NCBI GenBank assembly: GCA_937919945.1
Contig: CALESY010000131.1
Coordinates: 1 to 34,554, forward strand
Direction: 5' to 3'
Origin: an uncultured Chitinophagaceae bacterium
GTDB taxonomy: Bacteria > Bacteroidota > Bacteroidia > Chitinophagales > Chitinophagaceae
Length of the DNA stretch: 34,554 bases
Part shown: one piece after another, positions 1-7,353 of the stretch
Layout: each line of letters opens with the position of its first letter
Position numbering within the stretch: position 1 is the first letter of the stretch
Position numbers and translations under genes: made by a program
Notes under the pieces: model-generated
Databases searched by the model: none
Told to the model about the DNA's origin: nothing
Seen by the model: the letters and a program-made list of their open reading frames with translations, nothing else

Positions 1-1057
1 TGGTATAGGTCCTGTTTGCCGTCGTATTATTCTGTGCAGGTGATGAATTACCATTATTTAATATCGTATCGCCATTTTGAAGGTTTACTACCTTGACGTT
101 ACCTATATCTAAACCCGATGCATTAGTAGCACCATTATCACAATAACAATAGTAGAACGGGGCTATTTTCACTTCTTTAGGGTTGGTTCTGAATGTAAGT
201 GAGGGGTTACCATTGCAAGTAATTGTACAGCGGTATATACGCGATTTTGTAATAGCATCTTTAATATCACCTAGTAACCCTACTGCACTGGGGTGAGGCT
301 GCCAAGTAGCGCCACTGTTATCTGAATATTCCCATGCGTAAGTAGCATCTGCATAATAGGTAGTAGGTGCAATAGTAAACTGTTTACCGGGACATACCTC
401 ATCCGGTGCCGCTGCTTGTGCTTCCGGTACTTTATTACATGGGAAACCGGAAAAGAAATCAAAACCAAATTGGTATGAATAACGTCTTGCTGTACCTGAT
501 GGGTTACTAGTCAGGCCATAAGTTTGCGTATTACCTGTATAGATTGGATTAACCGGGACACCACCAGCATATAATATGTATCCACCTACCCCACCCACTT
601 TACCAGTTTGGCTGAGGTCTATAACTAAAGGCTGAGTTAAATCAACAAATACAGGTTGGGAAAGTGGTATTTCAATCCACTGATTGGTTGTAACTGCAGG
701 CAGCGTAAATGTACTTGCAGGGATAGCATTCGTAAGGCCAGTAATGTAAGTACCTGTAAGTGATGTTGATGTTGTATTGCCTATATCAACTTTAAAACCA
801 TTGTAAGTTGTAGATACAGCGCTTGTCCAAGCTCTGAAATATATCTTTGTAATAAACCCGACACCGCTTGCCGCAGGTGTAAAGTCTCCGGGTAGGTATA
901 GAAATTGTGAACGATAGTTATCCCAAGTGGCGCCTGTACCTAATGGAATTGAATTTCCACCTGTGCCATTCGTATAAGTGTACTGTGGTGTTTGTGCATT
1001 TGCTGTAGATACAACACAAAAAACACCTGCTAAAATGAATGATAAAATTTTCTTCAT
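1..1057 (-). CDS. Large secreted protein, 5' part only (truncated by window edge)
   Basis: An open frame runs without a stop from an ATG at 1057 to the window edge, about 352 codons, so the C-terminus is missing. The N-terminus is a clear Sec signal peptide (K2-K3, hydrophobic core, cleavage after ANA before QTP). The first ~190 residues look like a beta-rich adhesin-type domain. An Ig-like segment follows (residues ~205-300, with VCPGKQFTI and YAWEYSDNSGATW). After it comes a YCYCDNGATN segment continuing into DIGNVKV, resembling the start of GEVED-type repeats. This architecture is common in Bacteroidota T9SS cargo, but the sorting domain cannot be seen here. The gene is divergent from pepP; no good TAnnTTTG box was found upstream. 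The specific function is unknown. Confidence 0.8.
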   Translation of the reverse strand, partial: MKKILSFILAGVFCVVSTANAQTPQYTYTNGTGGNSIPLGTGATWDNYRSQFLYLPGDFTPAASGVGFITKIYFRAWTSAVSTTYNGFKVDIGNTTSTSLTGTYITGLTNAIPASTFTLPAVTTNQWIEIPLSQPVFVDLTQPLVIDLSQTGKVGGVGGYILYAGGVPVNPIYTGNTQTYGLTSNPSGTARRYSYQFGFDFFSGFPCNKVPEAQAAAPDEVCPGKQFTIAPTTYYADATYAWEYSDNSGATWQPHPSAVGLLGDIKDAITKSRIYRCTITCNGNPSLTFRTNPKEVKIAPFYYCYCDNGATNASGLDIGNVKVVNLQNGDTILNNGNSSPAQNNTTANRTYT

Positions 1058-1247
1058 TACATTGATATTTGAGAGTTTATAAATTTGCTTGAATATGCAA
1101 TTTATAACCATGTTTGCAACAAATAGTTTACTATTGCAATAGACGGCTAAAATAGTCAATCATATATGCTCCTGACATTAAAATACGTTAAAAAGATTGT
1201 CATAATAGGGTGATTTTTAGGGTTAACCTATACTACAAAAACATACA

Positions 1248-1255
1248 TAGCTTTG
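1248..1255 (+). promoter_or_regulatory. Bacteroidota -7 box of pepP
   Basis: TAGCTTTG matches the TAnnTTTG consensus and ends 26 nt before the ATG at 1282. No convincing -33 TTG was found at the usual distance. Confidence 0.5.
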
Positions 1256-1281
1256 CATCAATTAATTAGAAATAGTCAATA

Positions 1282-2574
1282 ATGAAATATTTGCCAATTC
1301 CATCTAAGCTTTTTACACAAAACAGAGAGCGGTTTATAAAAAAAATGAAACCGAACAGTATTGCCATATTTCCCGGCAATCCAATACTCCCTACAAATGG
1401 AGATGCTATCTATACTTACAGGCCTAATGCAGATGTGGTTTGGCTTTCAGGTATAGTACAGGAAAAATCGATGGTGATACTATATCCTGACAACCCAGAT
1501 AAAAATGCAAGAGAAGTATTGGTGCTGCTGCGCCCCAATGAGCATCTTGAAAAATGGGAGGGGCATAAGCTACGTAAAAATGAAGCTACCGAAATATCTG
1601 GCATCAAAAACATTCAATGGCTGGATAGCATTGATACCATGCTGCAGGTAATGATGCATCATGCAGATACTGTATATCTCAATACCAACGAAAACGACCG
1701 GCTTGATACTTCACTCTTCCGTACTGATTTGTTGTTTGTGCATGATTTTATGAAGCGATATCCCGTTCACAAATACGAACGTAGCGCACCCATCATCAAA
1801 GAGTTACGCGCCATCAAAACCAAAGAAGAAATTGCGGTAACGCAAAAAGCAGTTGATATTACACACAAAGCATTCGAACGTGTAATGAAGTTTATAAAAC
1901 CCGGTGTGTACGAATATGAGATAGAGGCTGAGATAACACATGAGTTTTTGCGCAACCGTGCATCGAGGCACGCCTATGATTGTATTATTGCATCGGGCGA
2001 CAGAGCGCGTGTACTGCACTATGTAGAGAACAATCAGGTTTGCAAAGACGGCGAGCTGGTACTGATGGACTTTGGCGCTGAATATGGCAACTATTGTGCC
2101 GACCTGACACGTACCATACCCGTTAATGGTAAGTTCACTAAACGCCAAAGAGAAGTATACAATGCAGTGCTTGATGTACACAATTTTGCCAAAAAAATAT
2201 TAAAGCCCGGTATCTCTATAGTTGACTATACTGCCAAAGTATGCAGCGAGATGGAAAAGCAACTGCTGAAAATAGGGCTGATAACTAAAGTTGACATTAA
2301 AAATCAGGACCCGGAAAACCCTGCTTATCGCAAGTATTTTTATCATGGCGTAAGCCACCATTTGGGTATAGATGTACACGATGTAGGTACGCGCGTACTA
2401 CCCGTAAAAGAAGGCATGCTATTTACCATAGAGCCGGGAATATATATAGAAGAAGAACAGATGGGCATACGTATTGAAAACAATGTATGGCTTACCAAAA
2501 CAGGCAGCATTGATCTCTTTAAAAACATACCAATAACGGTAGAAGAAATAGAAGCTACGATGAAACGTAAATAA
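1282..2574 (+). CDS. pepP: Xaa-Pro aminopeptidase (M24B metallopeptidase)
   Basis: A 430-aa cytoplasmic aminopeptidase that removes an N-terminal residue preceding proline. The N-terminal AMP_N domain covers residues ~1-150 and the pita-bread catalytic domain ~175-425. All five expected dinuclear metal ligands are visible: D263 (LMDFGAEY), D274 (ADLTRT), H359 (HGVSHHLG), E384 (TIEPGIY) and E399 (GIRIEN). H355 and H366 (DVHDVG) correspond to further conserved active-site histidines. Length matches E. coli PepP (about 440 aa). The ATG at 1282 is 26 nt after a -7 box and is the natural start. The gene is monocistronic, ending in a perfect hairpin at 2579-2607. Confidence 0.93.
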   Translation: MKYLPIPSKLFTQNRERFIKKMKPNSIAIFPGNPILPTNGDAIYTYRPNADVVWLSGIVQEKSMVILYPDNPDKNAREVLVLLRPNEHLEKWEGHKLRKNEATEISGIKNIQWLDSIDTMLQVMMHHADTVYLNTNENDRLDTSLFRTDLLFVHDFMKRYPVHKYERSAPIIKELRAIKTKEEIAVTQKAVDITHKAFERVMKFIKPGVYEYEIEAEITHEFLRNRASRHAYDCIIASGDRARVLHYVENNQVCKDGELVLMDFGAEYGNYCADLTRTIPVNGKFTKRQREVYNAVLDVHNFAKKILKPGISIVDYTAKVCSEMEKQLLKIGLITKVDIKNQDPENPAYRKYFYHGVSHHLGIDVHDVGTRVLPVKEGMLFTIEPGIYIEEEQMGIRIENNVWLTKTGSIDLFKNIPITVEEIEATMKRK

Positions 2575-2578
2575 CTAC

Positions 2579-2607
2579 AAAATGGCTATCATTTTGATAG
2601 CCATTTT
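2579..2607 (+). terminator. Intrinsic terminator downstream of pepP
   Basis: A perfect 13-bp inverted repeat with a 3-nt loop (AAAATGGCTATCA / TGATAGCCATTTT). It starts 5 nt after the pepP stop and is followed by a T-rich stretch. The A/T-rich flanks could let it work in both orientations. Confidence 0.75.
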
Positions 2608-2740
2608 GTTTATACCTGATTGTAATATTCATATCATTATATAGCTATGAATATTATATGCTTTGTAAAAAAAATGAATAGACATTTAAGTGTTATTGAA
2701 AAGCTGCTGTAGCTTATACATATGCCAGGCAACATAAAAA

Positions 2741-2758
2741 AGCAGCCCGTAGGCTGCT
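2741..2758 (-). terminator. Intrinsic terminator of rho
   Basis: AGCAGCC-(4 nt)-GGCTGCT forms a 7-bp GC-rich stem. Six A residues on the plus-strand left side become a U-tract in the minus-strand transcript. It lies about 60 nt after the rho stop codon. Confidence 0.75.
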
Positions 2759-2818
2759 TAGTATTAGTAGAATGATTCAAATACAAGAACAACAATTAGT
2801 AATATCTGACAGTTGCCG

Positions 2819-4432
2819 TTACTTACCCATTATTGCCAGAAACTCCTCGTTGCTCTTAGTGCCCTTCATCTGCTTCATTAGGAAATTCATCGCCTCATCT
2901 GTATGCATATCTGCAATATGATTGCGCAGTATCCACATTTTATTGAGCACGTCTTTTTCCAAGAGCAAATCATCGCGACGTGTTGATGATGACGTTATAT
3001 CAATTGCAGGGAAGATGCGTTTGTTTGCAAGCTTACGGTCGAGCTGCAATTCCATATTACCCGTACCCTTGAATTCTTCAAATATCACCTCATCCATCTT
3101 AGAGCCCGTATCTATCAAAGCAGTAGCCAATATCGTCAGCGAGCCACCGTTTTCTATTTTACGTGCTGCGCCGAAAAACTGTTTAGGCTTCTGCATGGCG
3201 TTGGCTTCCACACCACCACTCAATACTTTACCACTGGCAGGTGCAACCGTGTTGTGTGCACGGGCAAGGCGAGTAATGGAGTCGAGCAATATAACTACAT
3301 CATGCCCTACCTCTACCAATCGCTTGGCTTTTTGCAGGGCTATGGTTGACACTTTTACGTGTTTATCTGCAGGCTCGTCAAATGTCGAAGCTATCACTTC
3401 TGCACGTACGCTACGCTGCATATCCGTTACCTCTTCCGGACGCTCATCTACCAACACTATCATCAGATAGCATTCAGGGTGGTTGGCAGCTATAGCGTTC
3501 GCTACTTCTTTCAGCAGCATAGTTTTACCCGTTTTAGGTTGTGCTACTATTAGTCCGCGCTGTCCTTTACCTATTGGGGTAAAGAGGTCCATGATGCGCG
3601 TGCCGTAGTTGCTACCTGTAGAAAAAAGATTCAGCTTCTCGTATGGGAAAAGTGGTGTCAGATAATCGAAAGGTACACGGTCGCGTATTTCATCAGGCAG
3701 TTTACCATTAATGGTATCTACCTTCAGCAAAGCAAAATATTTTTCACCCTCTTTAGGTGGGCGTACAGAACCACGAACCGTGTCTCCTGTTTTAAGCCCG
3801 AACAGTTTTATCTGCGATGGTGAAACATACACATCATCTGGAGAGCTTAAGTAATTATAATCGCTGCTGCGTAAAAATCCGTAACCATCGGGCATCATCT
3901 CCAGTACACCTTCACTGAATACTACACCATCAAACTCTACATTGAAGCTCGATTGCGGGGCTTCCCTGCGTTGCTGGTGTCTGTTTTGGTGATGGTGTTG
4001 GTGTTGCGGGCGCTCTTCAGTAGGCTCTGTAGCGGCAGCTTGCGGTGGCTGAACTTCTGCCTCTGTAGTATCTGGCATGGTAATGCCTGATGATGTTGTT
4101 TCTTCCTGAGTAGTTGCGGTTTCAGCAATAGTTGCTTCTTCTTCCGCAACCTCAGTTCTTGGTTTTCTGGCACGGCGTTTTTTATCATCGCCTGCTACTT
4201 CTGCTGCTGCAGGTGTTACTTCTTGTGTAGTTACTTCTGCCTTTGGCTTGCGGGTGCGACGTTTTTTGTCTTCACCTGCGCTTTCTGATTGATTCAATGC
4301 TTGCTGATCCAATATCTTATAAATTAACGTTTGTTTGTCTAACGAACGGGCGTTGCTGATTTTCAGTATTTCAGCCAAGTCTGCCAGTTCAGGAACGAGC
4401 ATGTCGTTCAGTGATGCAATGTCGTACTGCAT
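2819..4432 (-). CDS. rho: Transcription termination factor Rho, with disordered insert
   Basis: A hexameric RNA-dependent ATPase that terminates transcription (537 aa; E. coli Rho has 419). The Rho_N helical domain covers residues ~1-45. A low-complexity, charged, His/Gln-rich insert spans ~50-162 and carries a near-duplicated block (DKKRRTRKPKAEV at 55-67, DKKRRARKPRTEV at 83-95). The cold-shock-like RNA-binding domain covers ~165-245. The ATPase core shows Walker A (AQPKTGKT, 297-304), Walker B (VVILLDS, 379-385), the Q-loop (VLSGGVEA, 403-410) and the arginine finger in MELQLDR (R466). Everything catalytic is intact. The upstream 219 nt contain a 6-bp hairpin (ATTCAG/CTGAAT, 4557-4574) but no clear -7 box. 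The gene is 219 nt downstream of the epimerase gene. Confidence 0.97.
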   Translation of the reverse strand: MQYDIASLNDMLVPELADLAEILKISNARSLDKQTLIYKILDQQALNQSESAGEDKKRRTRKPKAEVTTQEVTPAAAEVAGDDKKRRARKPRTEVAEEEATIAETATTQEETTSSGITMPDTTEAEVQPPQAAATEPTEERPQHQHHHQNRHQQRREAPQSSFNVEFDGVVFSEGVLEMMPDGYGFLRSSDYNYLSSPDDVYVSPSQIKLFGLKTGDTVRGSVRPPKEGEKYFALLKVDTINGKLPDEIRDRVPFDYLTPLFPYEKLNLFSTGSNYGTRIMDLFTPIGKGQRGLIVAQPKTGKTMLLKEVANAIAANHPECYLMIVLVDERPEEVTDMQRSVRAEVIASTFDEPADKHVKVSTIALQKAKRLVEVGHDVVILLDSITRLARAHNTVAPASGKVLSGGVEANAMQKPKQFFGAARKIENGGSLTILATALIDTGSKMDEVIFEEFKGTGNMELQLDRKLANKRIFPAIDITSSSTRRDDLLLEKDVLNKMWILRNHIADMHTDEAMNFLMKQMKGTKSNEEFLAIMGK

Positions 4433-4651
4433 GTTGTAATTACTTCAATGTGGTTTTGTGTTCTCAATAGTCCACTTATTCTATAAACAAATCCCTTTTT
4501 TTAATTGTTTAATCCGCCTGTACAGCCAAACGGAGTAATAAAGAAGCAGGGAAAAAATTCAGGGTAAACTGAATATGTAAAGAATGGAACGAATGTCCTT
4601 GTTGCAAGTTTACAACTGTTTTGTTTAAAAAACCAAAAAAAGACTGATTTT

Positions 4652-5650
4652 TTAGCTTTTCTGCCCAAGAAAACTATTTGCCATGCGTTGTATGGTATCA
4701 GCAAGAGGAGTATAACTAAACTGAGGTAGGTAGTCAAATAGCTTGGAGTTATTGTAGAAATTTTGCTTTTGGGCTGTTCTTGCTGTTTCTTTTGTTATAG
4801 TTATGTCCTTTCCTGTTATTCGATGTTTCAACATTTCCCATCGCCACACCAATTCCGTCATCCAACTGGCAGCTTTGATGTGTGGCGGTTTTTTACCCAA
4901 TGCGTTTGCCATCAGCGTAAATACCTCCTTATAACTATGGTTGCCTTCGCATAGTATAAACCTTTCGCCGCTTACATCGCTTTGCATAAGTTGGTAAGCA
5001 ATGTCTGCAACATCCTGCACATCTACCCAACCATTGATGCCTTCCGTATAAAAAGGAAATTCTTTGTAGGCTACTTTCATCAGCCGCGCGGAGCCATCGT
5101 CCCATTTATGGCTTTCGCCGAGTATCACGCCTGGGTTTACGATGACTGTTTCTACCCCTTCTGCATGTCCGCGCCACACCTCCAGCTCTGCACTGTGCTT
5201 ACTGTATGAATATACCGAGTTGTATTTGCTCTCTTCCCACTGTTCTTCTTCTGTTATTTCTTTTTTACCCTCGCTACGCCCTAGTGAAGCAATAGAACTG
5301 ATATATGCCAGTTTACGTACACCTTGTTCTATAGCCTGGTTTACAATGTTGGCAGTAGCTTCTACATTAAAATGAAGCATCTGCACTTTGTCTTTGGGAT
5401 GAAAAGACACGATAGCAGCGCAGTGATATATATCTGACACACCTTGCATCGCGGATTCTACATCGTATATATCCAGCAAGTCATATCGCTCCCAGCTTAC
5501 ATTGGGAAGGTTAACCATATCTCCCTGTGGTGCATTATTATTGTATAAAGCCCGTACGTAGTGCCCCTGAGATGATAACAATTTTACAATGTGGCTGCCT
5601 AAGAAGCCACTAGCACCTGTAACTAATATTATGTTATTAGGTGATGTCAA
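4652..5650 (-). CDS. NAD(P)-dependent epimerase/reductase (extended SDR family)
   Basis: A 332-aa Rossmann-fold enzyme resembling dihydroflavonol-4-reductase/nucleoside-diphosphate-sugar epimerase proteins. The nucleotide-binding motif TGASGFLG is at residues 11-18 and the catalytic YxxxK at Y147-K151, with serines in ISSIAS (118-122) supplying the third catalytic residue. The substrate is not identifiable. The start is TTG at 5650: the frame closes at 5690-5692 with no ATG, GTG or earlier TTG, and the next Met (residue 45) would remove the glycine motif. The TTG lies 5 nt after the pheS stop, so translation is probably coupled to pheS. Confidence 0.85.
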   Translation of the reverse strand: MTSPNNIILVTGASGFLGSHIVKLLSSQGHYVRALYNNNAPQGDMVNLPNVSWERYDLLDIYDVESAMQGVSDIYHCAAIVSFHPKDKVQMLHFNVEATANIVNQAIEQGVRKLAYISSIASLGRSEGKKEITEEEQWEESKYNSVYSYSKHSAELEVWRGHAEGVETVIVNPGVILGESHKWDDGSARLMKVAYKEFPFYTEGINGWVDVQDVADIAYQLMQSDVSGERFILCEGNHSYKEVFTLMANALGKKPPHIKAASWMTELVWRWEMLKHRITGKDITITKETARTAQKQNFYNNSKLFDYLPQFSYTPLADTIQRMANSFLGQKS

Positions 5651-5655
5651 AAAAA

Positions 5656-6681
5656 TTATATTGGCTGAAACTGTTTCAGGAAGCGGATGTCATTTTGCGA
5701 ATAGAGGCGCAGGTCGTTTACCTGATACTTAATCTGTGTAATGCGCTCCACGCCCATGCCGAATGCAAAACCTGTATATACTTCGGGGTCTATACCAAAG
5801 TTGCGCAGCATATTCGGGTGCACCATACCACAACCTAATATTTCTACCCACCCTGTATGCTTGCAAAGACTGCAACCACTGCCGCCACATACAGTGCAGG
5901 ATATATCCATTTCGGCACTGGGCTCTGTAAACGGGAAATATGATGGACGGAATCGTACTTTAGTATCCGCACCAAACATCTCGGTAACGAAGTAGTATAG
6001 TGTTTGCTTCAAATCTGCAAACGACACATTTTTATCTATGTATAATCCTTCGAATTGATGGAAAAAACAGTGTGCGCGGGCAGATATGGTTTCGTTACGA
6101 TACACACGGCCGGGGCAGATAACACGTACCGGCAAGCTACCTTGCTCCATAACACGTGCCTGTACAGATGAAGTATGCGTACGCAATACCCAATCGGGGC
6201 TTTGTGACACATAGAAAGTATCCTGCATATCACGAGCCGGATGATGTTCAGGCATATTCAGCGATGTGAAGTTGTGCCAGTCATCTTCTATCTCGGGCCC
6301 AGTTGCAATGCTAAATCCTATACGCTCAAATATGGAAATCATTTCATTTTCTACCATACGCAGCGGGTGGCGAGTACCTGTAGGTATAGCCGTTCCGGGT
6401 AGGGTAATATCTATGCCGCTATTTTGCTTTCCATTACCACTTTGCATGTGTACAAACGCCTCGTATTTACTCTCTGCCAGTTGTTTGAAAGTATTCAGCA
6501 ATTGCCCTGCTTCTTTTTTTTGCTCAACAGGCACGTTCTTCATCTCGCCAAATATGGCTTTGACAATACCTTTAGTACCCAGAAATTTGATACGGTAATT
6601 TTCCAACTCCGTAGCATCAGCAGGTGTAAAAGCGTTAATTTCCTGTTCGTATTGTTTTATCTGTTCCTGTAAGGATTGCAT
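5656..6681 (-). CDS. pheS: Phenylalanine-tRNA ligase alpha subunit
   Basis: The catalytic subunit of the (alpha-beta)2 phenylalanyl-tRNA synthetase (341 aa). An N-terminal coiled-coil region (1-80) is followed by the class II core: motif 2 (CPGRVYRNE, 189-197, and HCFFHQFEG), FRPSYFPFTEPS (244-255) and motif 3 (GMGVERI, 308-314). A CxxC-x4-CxxC cluster (C262, C265, C270, C273) lies between motifs 2 and 3, suggesting a small metal site. The start ATG at 6681 was chosen because MQSLQEQI is the expected N-terminus. A possible ATG at 6783 lies inside the neighbouring gene and upstream of the -7 box at 6688-6695. No pheT is present in this window, so the subunits are encoded apart. Confidence 0.95.
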   Translation of the reverse strand: MQSLQEQIKQYEQEINAFTPADATELENYRIKFLGTKGIVKAIFGEMKNVPVEQKKEAGQLLNTFKQLAESKYEAFVHMQSGNGKQNSGIDITLPGTAIPTGTRHPLRMVENEMISIFERIGFSIATGPEIEDDWHNFTSLNMPEHHPARDMQDTFYVSQSPDWVLRTHTSSVQARVMEQGSLPVRVICPGRVYRNETISARAHCFFHQFEGLYIDKNVSFADLKQTLYYFVTEMFGADTKVRFRPSYFPFTEPSAEMDISCTVCGGSGCSLCKHTGWVEILGCGMVHPNMLRNFGIDPEVYTGFAFGMGVERITQIKYQVNDLRLYSQNDIRFLKQFQPI

Positions 6682-6687
6682 AGTGCG

Positions 6688-6695
6688 CAAAGATA
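6688..6695 (-). promoter_or_regulatory. -7 box of pheS, 6 nt before the start codon
   Basis: The minus strand reads TATCTTTG, a perfect TAnnTTTG match, followed by CGCACT and then ATG. Transcription from this box would begin within a few nucleotides of the start codon. Confidence 0.6.
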
Positions 6696-6730
6696 GGAAC
6701 TTAGCCGTAAGTAGTAATTTTTTTGGCGTA

Positions 6731-7234
6731 TCAAGGTAATATATTGATAGGTATGCCCACAGGCGTATGCTTGTACAATTCATCTACTTCTTCATCGGTA
6801 ACGGCTATGCAGCCGTATGTCCAGTCTTTCAGGCGGTGTGCCTTGCCAATATAGCCTTGCCCGTTGGGTAGCCCGTGTATCTTAATATCGCCGCCTGGGG
6901 GCTTACCTAATTGCCGGGCAGTTTCTCTGTCAGTATTGTTGGGATAAGAGATGCCTAGGTTTTTGTGGCATGAGCTGTTGGGGTTTTTATCATGTATATA
7001 ATATAAGCCTTCGGGCGTGCGCCTGTCACCTTCATATTGTTTATGTCCTACTGGTTGTTCCCCTAAGGCTATTTTATAGGTTTTCAGTAGTTGCTTATTT
7101 TCGTACACCTGCAAGGTTCGTTTGCTTTTATACACAACGATGCTATCTATATGTGCAGTATCGTGTAGATTGCCATTGCCTTTGCAGGATGCGAAAAATA
7201 CAATTGCAATTGGCAGCAGTAAATACCTGTTCAT
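6731..7234 (-). CDS. L,D-transpeptidase (YkuD/ErfK domain) lipoprotein
   Basis: A 167-aa envelope protein. The N-terminus has a hydrophobic segment ending in FFAS-C17, a plausible lipoprotein cleavage site, so it is probably membrane-anchored in the periplasm. The YkuD domain (residues ~32-165) has the catalytic histidine region IHGLPNG (H120) and the nucleophile motif TYGCIAV (C142). This family forms 3-3 peptidoglycan cross-links or attaches proteins to peptidoglycan. The length is that of a minimal YkuD protein with no LysM or other binding domain. It lies 49 nt upstream of pheS on the same strand but pheS has its own promoter, and it is divergent from the fadN-like gene. Confidence 0.88.
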   Translation of the reverse strand: MNRYLLLPIAIVFFASCKGNGNLHDTAHIDSIVVYKSKRTLQVYENKQLLKTYKIALGEQPVGHKQYEGDRRTPEGLYYIHDKNPNSSCHKNLGISYPNNTDRETARQLGKPPGGDIKIHGLPNGQGYIGKAHRLKDWTYGCIAVTDEEVDELYKHTPVGIPINILP

Positions 7235-7353
7235 TGGTTTTTATAATACAGATACCAAATAACTGCTATTTCATAAAAGGGTATTGTTAAGAATATCATA
7301 AGCATATAAACTACTCCCGCTTTTTGGTTAAATTGTGTAGCTAAACATTGGGT

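Noticed and set aside
2700..2715. AAGCT...AGCTT inverted repeat before the rho terminator
   Set aside because: A 5-bp stem with no U-tract or conserved context; likely chance.
2922..3470. 182-codon open frame antisense to rho
   Set aside because: Wholly within the rho ATPase core, whose motifs are intact; Ser/Arg-rich shadow.
4501..4737. Open frame of 78 codons between rho and the epimerase gene
   Set aside because: It overlaps the epimerase C-terminus and has a low-complexity, Phe-rich translation with no signal or domain; not a gene.
6682..6783. Upstream in-frame start for pheS
   Set aside because: It would add 34 residues unlike any PheS, overlap the L,D-transpeptidase gene and lie upstream of the -7 box.
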